Below are positions 6,994 to 10,955 of a stretch of 10,955 nucleotides of DNA, in pieces. Each line of letters starts with the position of its first letter. The first letter of the stretch is position 1. Origin of the DNA: Planctomycetaceae bacterium (GTDB taxonomy: Bacteria > Planctomycetota > Planctomycetia > Pirellulales > Thermoguttaceae). The DNA lies in assembly GCA_031283825.1 (NCBI GenBank), contig JAITAZ010000571.1:1-10955 (forward strand), read 5' to 3'. The notes under the pieces were generated by a model. The model had not been told where the DNA came from. It worked only from the letters and a program-made list of their open reading frames with translations, and did not search any database. The translations under genes and the position numbers were made by a program.

Positions 6994-7131
6994 GAGCGTC
7001 CCCAGTGTCCCCTAAGTCCCCAATGTCCCCAGCGTCCCCCCAAAAAAATAATATGGGTCTTAAAAAGGCTAAGGGTAATTTCTGGGGGGACATTGGGGAC
7101 ATTGGGGACTTAGGGGACATTGGGGACATTC
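6994..7131. repeat. 48-bp C-rich/G-rich hairpin in unit 3 of the array
   Basis: Bases 6994-7041 pair with 7084-7131 across all 48 positions with three G-T wobbles and two C-A mismatches on the plus strand, closing a 42-base loop. Both arms are made of 9-bp GTCCCC or GGGGAC minisatellite units. As DNA it could extrude a cruciform; as RNA it would be extremely stable. In units 1 and 2 the G-rich arm is contracted to about 17 bases. Confidence 0.88.
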
Positions 7132-7250
7132 TTTTTTGAAATCAGTGGTTGAAGGCTCAAGGGGACAAAACTAAAAAAATCTTTTAAAAAACTGTTGTCC
7201 TCTTTTGAGTCACTAAATCAAGGTTTTCAAATTAGAGCGTTCCCAGTGTT

Positions 7251-7300
7251 CCCCCAAAAAAGTAATATGGTTTTAAAAGCCAAAACTACTTTTTTGGGGG
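7251..7300. repeat. Perfect 14-bp hairpin ending the array
   Basis: CCCCCAAAAAAGTA (7251-7264) and its exact reverse complement (7287-7300) close a 22-base loop in the last, partial unit. On the plus strand it is followed by a T-rich stretch (7303-7313) and could work as a terminator in that direction. On the minus strand no T-run follows, so it is a poor terminator for the gene at 7366-10935. Confidence 0.6.
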
Positions 7301-7319
7301 GTTATTTTTGTTTAACATT

Positions 7320-7355
7320 GGTGGTTAAAATTTAACCATTAATCATTTTACCACC
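7320..7355 (-). other. Stem-loop just after the LamG/cytochrome gene
   Basis: Bases 7320-7331 pair with 7345-7355 in an 11-bp stem with one bulged T, beginning about 10 bases past the stop codon on the minus strand. An alternative fold uses the palindrome GGTTAAAATTTAACC (7323-7337). No minus-strand T-run follows, so it may protect the mRNA 3' end or end transcription only weakly. It is not a textbook intrinsic terminator. Confidence 0.35.
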
Positions 7356-7365
7356 CCTTCATTTG

Positions 7366-10300
7366 TTATTTTTTAACGCCGAAGGGTAGTGCGTTGAACA
7401 GGTTTGGGTTTGGGGTTTTGTAGGCGGGGTCGGTGTCGGTGAAAAATGGGTCGAAGGGACCTGGGCGTTGGACGATTGGGGCGGTTTTGATTCTTGGGCG
7501 TTGTGAGATCCAATCGACACCTTGAAATATGGGGTCTTCGATTTGGCGTAATTCTTCTTCACCGATGTAGGGTCCCATGGCGTCGATCCATAGGATTACT
7601 CTTAGCAGGTCATCGTCTTTAACTTTTACGCCGTTGTGTTCTCCGCTTGACATTCTTTTTATTAGTCTGCTTTTGTAGGATAATTTTTTCATTGGCGGAA
7701 ATGTTGCGTAAGCTGCTGGGTCGTGTGTGCTGTAACCTTCGACTAGTATGGTGTCAGCCCAACCGAAGCCGTTAGTTGCGTTTGTGTCTTCGTGGTGTTG
7801 ACCTCCCCAGGTTGGTGCGCCTAGTAGTGTCCAGTAGGGTTCTTTGAAACCGTGTGGACCTGGTCGTAGTGTCATGTTGAATTTTTTGTAGGCGTTATTA
7901 CTTGGTTCTTCGTGGCATTTTCCGCAATATTTATCGAGAGTGGGTTGTACGTATCGTTCGTAGCTGACTGTGATATCGTTCCATGCAACGGGTTTGATAT
8001 TTGACGGCTGACGTCTCATAGCTTTTCCGGTTCCAGATTGTACGACTGTTCGGTTATGTGATTCGTGGCAACCTAGACAACCTCTTGTTTCTCCGGGCAT
8101 AACGCCGGTGAAGCTTTTCATTGTTTGGAGTGCGAGTTGGTTTTCGTCGAGTAGTTGGAAGTGTAGGGCTATTCCTGAGGGTGCGTTGAAGCTGACGGAG
8201 CCGTCTTCTTCGATGGGTACGGTGCCGATTATTTTTTTGATTCCTTCGCTTTGGACGGCGGAGACGACTGGACCGGTGCTGATGTAAGGTCTTTTGTACC
8301 AGTAGGTGTAGGTTTTGTGTTCGATTGACCAGATTCTGAGATATTTTGCTTTATCTTTTAGTTCTGGGGGTGCGTTTTCGTAAACGTTATTGCTGTAGAG
8401 GACTCCGGTTGCGGGTTTATCGCGATTTTCCCAAGCGGGCCAATTTACGCGGTCGCTTTGGATTGGCGGGACTGGTCGAGAGGATAATGGTTGAGCGTCC
8501 CAAATGTTATGAGCGCCTTCGTTGATAATTTCGCGATTACCGTTGACGTCCATGAGTAGGAGTATGAATTTTCCGTGTCGATTGGCGGAGACGAGAAAGT
8601 CGGTTTCGCTTAGTGGGTAGGGCGAGTAGTAAGCGCCGTATCTGCTGCGGTGGTAGTCGGTTGATTCTTTGGGATCGACGGGACCGTTTCCGCTTTCGGG
8701 GTATTCGACTTCTTGTGTAACTTTTGTCAAGCCGTCGGGGAAGTTTAGACCTTTTGTGGGGTCGATAATTCCGATGCTGCCGGCGAACCATTCGTGATGT
8801 GCGCTACCGGTGAACATAACTCGTTGGCTACCTGGAATTTGGCGGGCGTCTTTGAGCAAGTCTGGCCAAACGGATTGATTTCCCCAGAATGCTTGGACTA
8901 GGGTTCCGTCTTGGTTCATTGTCCAGAGTGATTGGCATCTCCAGAGTGGTTTATCGGTGTATTCCCATCTGGTGTAGAGGATTCGACCGTCTGACAATAC
9001 GGAGGGTGTGTATTCGGGTTCGCCGTTTCGGGAGATAATATAAAGGTTTTTATCGCCAGGTTTTGTGTCGAGCGGCATTCGGGCGAGTACGGGTGCGTTT
9101 GTTGGCGGCATACATCTGACGTAGAGGTAACCGCGAGTTGTGGTGAACATAATGTTTTTGCCGTCCGGCAGATAAATTGGGTCGAGGTCGTCGAACATTC
9201 CGCTGGTGAGTTGACGGAATCCGGAGCCGTCGGCGTTAATTTCGTAAAGGTGGAATGTTTTTTCGTTGTGTGGTTTGAAGCTGACTAAGACTTTTTTACC
9301 GTCGAATGATACGTCTGGTCTCCAGAATGTTCCGTGTAGTGGTTCTTGTGGGAGTAGTTTTGACATTTTTCCGGCGGGGTTTAGACCTTTTTGGATTATA
9401 AGTCTTCCTCCCGGAACGGCTTGGTAACCGAGCAGGTGTCTAGTTTCGTGATGTGATTCGCTTCCTTCGGGGTAAGGTGAATCGTTGTAGATTATTGAAT
9501 CGAAGTTGAGAATGGGGTTTTGGAACATAATTTTGCGTTTAATTGTTCTGACGGCGAAGTATAGTTCTTTTTCTTTAGTGGGGTTAATTTCGTTGGTTGT
9601 GGATTTAGCTTGTTTTTCGAGTTCGTCGAGTTTTTGTAATTCGTCTTTGAAGGCGTTTTTATTGATTCTGTCGGCTAATTTTCGGGCGTAGTTAATTTCG
9701 TCTAATGACTTTGCGATTGTTGGTTTTTCGTCGCATTGGAACAACCAATCGTTTTCGATAATTTTTTGTGCTTCTTCTTCGGTTCGATTTTTTGTTTCTG
9801 GAGTTTTTGGTGTGTGGTAGGTGGCGACGGCTTCGTGTTGTCGAGGTCGTTCTTGGATCATATTTTCCATTTTGAGCAAAGTTTCTTGAAGTTCTTGTAA
9901 GGACATTGAGTTGTAGTCGTTAGCTAATTTTTCTTTTTCTTTTGCGATATTTTTCCATTTTATTAATTCGTCTTTTGAGAGTGCGTTCCATTGCATTGGT
10001 GTTATGGGGACGTATTCGTAAGCGCGTTGTTCGAGGATTTTGAGGTGATTGATTAGTTCTTCGCGTGAGCTGATTGCGTTATCGTAGGGACCTTCTTGGT
10101 TTGAGAGTATGTAGGAGCTGACATCTTCGGGGAAGTCTTGTTGAAGTAGGCGGTGTAATTCGACGAGAGTATCTTCGTTTTGGCGACCTTTTCCGATGAA
10201 GTTGAAGAGGGTATCTTGCATATTTTTACCTTTTTTGTAGATTTGTTTTGCGTTGTTTATGGGTTCGGTATTGGGTGATATTTTCCCTTCGCATAGTTTT

Positions 10301-10935
10301 TGGATTTCATTTTTATCGAGTGCTTTTGAGTAGAGAGAGCATTCGTAGATTTTGCCTTGAAAGTCGTCGTAACCGAAGGAGCCGATGTGAATGGTGCCAC
10401 CTTTTTTTGCGACGTAACCGAAGTTTCCTTCTTTGTGGTATGCGCCGATTTCGCGACCGTCGAGGTAAACTCTTAGCCATTTTTGGTCGAAAGTTCCGGC
10501 GATGAAGTGTTTTTTACCGTCGAGTAGTTCTTTTGGGTCGATTATGGAGTCGCATTCGTAGTAGTAGTTTCCGCTACGGACGCCGAGAGTGAGAAAGCGG
10601 GTGCTTCCTTTTTTGACTCCGGGAACTCCGTAAGGGGTTTGGAAACCGAGTAGGAATCGGAAGTTACCATCTTCTTTACGGAATACGTAGCGATTTCCGT
10701 GTAAGGCGGAGGGTTGAATCCAAGCCGTGATTGATATTTCTGACATCTCGTCAGGAAGAATCTCAGGAGACGTATTATGTTTCCCGTCGGCATTTTCGGA
10801 TGGATTAAGCGTCCAAGTGTGGACGAGATTAGGATTAGTGTCAGCAATAACATTACTATCAACACCAACAAACAAAATCGCCGCAGCTATCACAAAATAA
10901 CTAACAAACGATATACAAAGGAAGTTAATTCTCAT
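7366..10935 (-). CDS. Secreted LamG / PD40 / c-type cytochrome protein, hydrazine-synthase-alpha-like
   Basis: A complete 1189-residue protein starting at ATG without a Shine-Dalgarno. A signal peptide (about 1-31, likely cleaved after N-V-I-A) sends it out of the cytoplasm. Domains in order: a LamG/concanavalin-A-like sandwich (about 37-215); a charged, helical linker (about 230-470); a region with H495, H496 and H500; PD40/WD40-like propeller blades (from about 535, with repeated S-x-D-G and x-P-D-G-K turns); and a C-terminal region with two CXXCH heme sites, C953-H957 and C1004-H1008. The segment after the second site (K-S-R-L-I-K-R-M, then W-I-D-A-M-G-P-Y) matches planctomycete proteins annotated as relatives of the hydrazine synthase alpha subunit. 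Two c-type hemes imply periplasmic electron transfer or catalysis. No other hydrazine synthase subunits are in the window, so anammox chemistry is not implied. The substrate is unknown. Confidence 0.9.
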   Translation of the reverse strand: MRINFLCISFVSYFVIAAAILFVGVDSNVIADTNPNLVHTWTLNPSENADGKHNTSPEILPDEMSEISITAWIQPSALHGNRYVFRKEDGNFRFLLGFQTPYGVPGVKKGSTRFLTLGVRSGNYYYECDSIIDPKELLDGKKHFIAGTFDQKWLRVYLDGREIGAYHKEGNFGYVAKKGGTIHIGSFGYDDFQGKIYECSLYSKALDKNEIQKLCEGKISPNTEPINNAKQIYKKGKNMQDTLFNFIGKGRQNEDTLVELHRLLQQDFPEDVSSYILSNQEGPYDNAISSREELINHLKILEQRAYEYVPITPMQWNALSKDELIKWKNIAKEKEKLANDYNSMSLQELQETLLKMENMIQERPRQHEAVATYHTPKTPETKNRTEEEAQKIIENDWLFQCDEKPTIAKSLDEINYARKLADRINKNAFKDELQKLDELEKQAKSTTNEINPTKEKELYFAVRTIKRKIMFQNPILNFDSIIYNDSPYPEGSESHHETRHLLGYQAVPGGRLIIQKGLNPAGKMSKLLPQEPLHGTFWRPDVSFDGKKVLVSFKPHNEKTFHLYEINADGSGFRQLTSGMFDDLDPIYLPDGKNIMFTTTRGYLYVRCMPPTNAPVLARMPLDTKPGDKNLYIISRNGEPEYTPSVLSDGRILYTRWEYTDKPLWRCQSLWTMNQDGTLVQAFWGNQSVWPDLLKDARQIPGSQRVMFTGSAHHEWFAGSIGIIDPTKGLNFPDGLTKVTQEVEYPESGNGPVDPKESTDYHRSRYGAYYSPYPLSETDFLVSANRHGKFILLLMDVNGNREIINEGAHNIWDAQPLSSRPVPPIQSDRVNWPAWENRDKPATGVLYSNNVYENAPPELKDKAKYLRIWSIEHKTYTYWYKRPYISTGPVVSAVQSEGIKKIIGTVPIEEDGSVSFNAPSGIALHFQLLDENQLALQTMKSFTGVMPGETRGCLGCHESHNRTVVQSGTGKAMRRQPSNIKPVAWNDITVSYERYVQPTLDKYCGKCHEEPSNNAYKKFNMTLRPGPHGFKEPYWTLLGAPTWGGQHHEDTNATNGFGWADTILVEGYSTHDPAAYATFPPMKKLSYKSRLIKRMSSGEHNGVKVKDDDLLRVILWIDAMGPYIGEEELRQIEDPIFQGVDWISQRPRIKTAPIVQRPGPFDPFFTDTDPAYKTPNPNLFNALPFGVKK

Positions 10936-10955
10936 TTTTAAGGTTTTAAAGGTTA
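10936..10955 (-). other. Partial upstream region of the LamG/cytochrome gene
   Basis: Only 20 bases are visible upstream of the ATG. They are AT-rich and hold no Shine-Dalgarno. Any promoter lies outside the window. Confidence 0.5.

Larger units (their letters stand above)
6559..7319. repeat. Tandem array of 3.5 variable hairpin units with GTCCCC minisatellites
   Basis: Units begin at the motif TTTGAGTCAYTAAATCA at 6559, 6749, 6963 and 7204, giving unit lengths of 190, 214 and 241 bp plus a partial fourth. Each unit then has a C-rich segment after TAGAGCGT, an A-rich segment and GGCTAAKGGTAATTTCT, a G-rich segment ending in GGGACATTC (units 1-3), and TTGAAATCAGTRGTTGAARGCTCAAG. Length differs mainly because of 9-bp GTCCCC-type repeats: the C-rich segment is short in unit 1 and has five GTCCCC in units 2 and 3. 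Unit 3 also has five GGGGAC on the G-rich side. The array fills nearly all of the 874-base gap between the LRR and LamG/cytochrome genes. No gene is supported within it. Confidence 0.92.

Noticed and set aside
6954-7139. A plus-strand 61-codon frame with S-P-x and G-D-I repeats
   Set aside because: The peptide repeats are translations of the 9-bp GTCCCC and GGGGAC minisatellite. There is no ribosome site, and the frame exists only because the unit length is a multiple of three.
6559-7319. CRISPR array
   Set aside because: Units are 190-241 bp and nearly identical along their whole length. There are no short repeats with unique spacers and no cas genes.
7366-10935. True hydrazine synthase (anammox)
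   Set aside because: The LamG fusion, the lack of other hydrazine synthase subunits nearby and the different residue after the first heme site argue for a relative with another role.

Overview
The window reads as a low-GC planctomycete chromosome segment. The evidence is a DUF1559 pseudopilin-like protein, a membrane-anchored prenyltransferase/squalene-oxidase-repeat protein, and a very large secreted protein joining a LamG-like domain, a PD40 propeller and two CXXCH heme motifs in the style of hydrazine-synthase-alpha relatives. This mix is typical of Planctomycetes. Genus and habitat cannot be told from the sequence.

All four convincing genes lie on the minus strand and none overlap. From right to left they are: the LamG/PD40/cytochrome c protein (7366-10935); a zinc-ribbon, transmembrane, coiled-coil and leucine-rich-repeat protein (3645-6491); the DUF1559 protein (1966-2901); and the prenyltransferase-repeat protein (3-1712). 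Gaps of 874, 743 and 253 bases separate them, so they look like independent transcription units rather than one operon. The predicted products act at or beyond the cytoplasmic membrane. No shared pathway can be read from the sequence.

The gaps hold most of the unexplained structure. Gap 6492-7365 carries about 3.5 tandem copies of a roughly 190-240 bp unit. Inside the units GTCCCC-type 9-bp minisatellites have expanded, and in one unit the C-rich and G-rich arms form a 48-bp hairpin. A promoter-like sequence for the LRR gene sits beside the array. Gap 2902-3644 is AT-rich and holds several dyads and an 80-bp inverted repeat (about 93% identical arms) around a 158-bp AT-rich, tetranucleotide-like core. 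The right arm supplies the stop codon of the LRR gene. Gap 1713-1965 holds a bidirectional terminator and an 84-base structured element that could be a small RNA, a leader or a miniature transposable element.

The most notable large-scale signal is a change of strand composition. Although every gene is on the minus strand, the plus strand is C-rich over about 100-2900 and G-rich over about 3650-10700. The switch falls in the gap with the 80-bp inverted repeat, whose arms carry repeated TTATCCG motifs. A replication origin or an inversion breakpoint are the two main explanations; neither is proven here.
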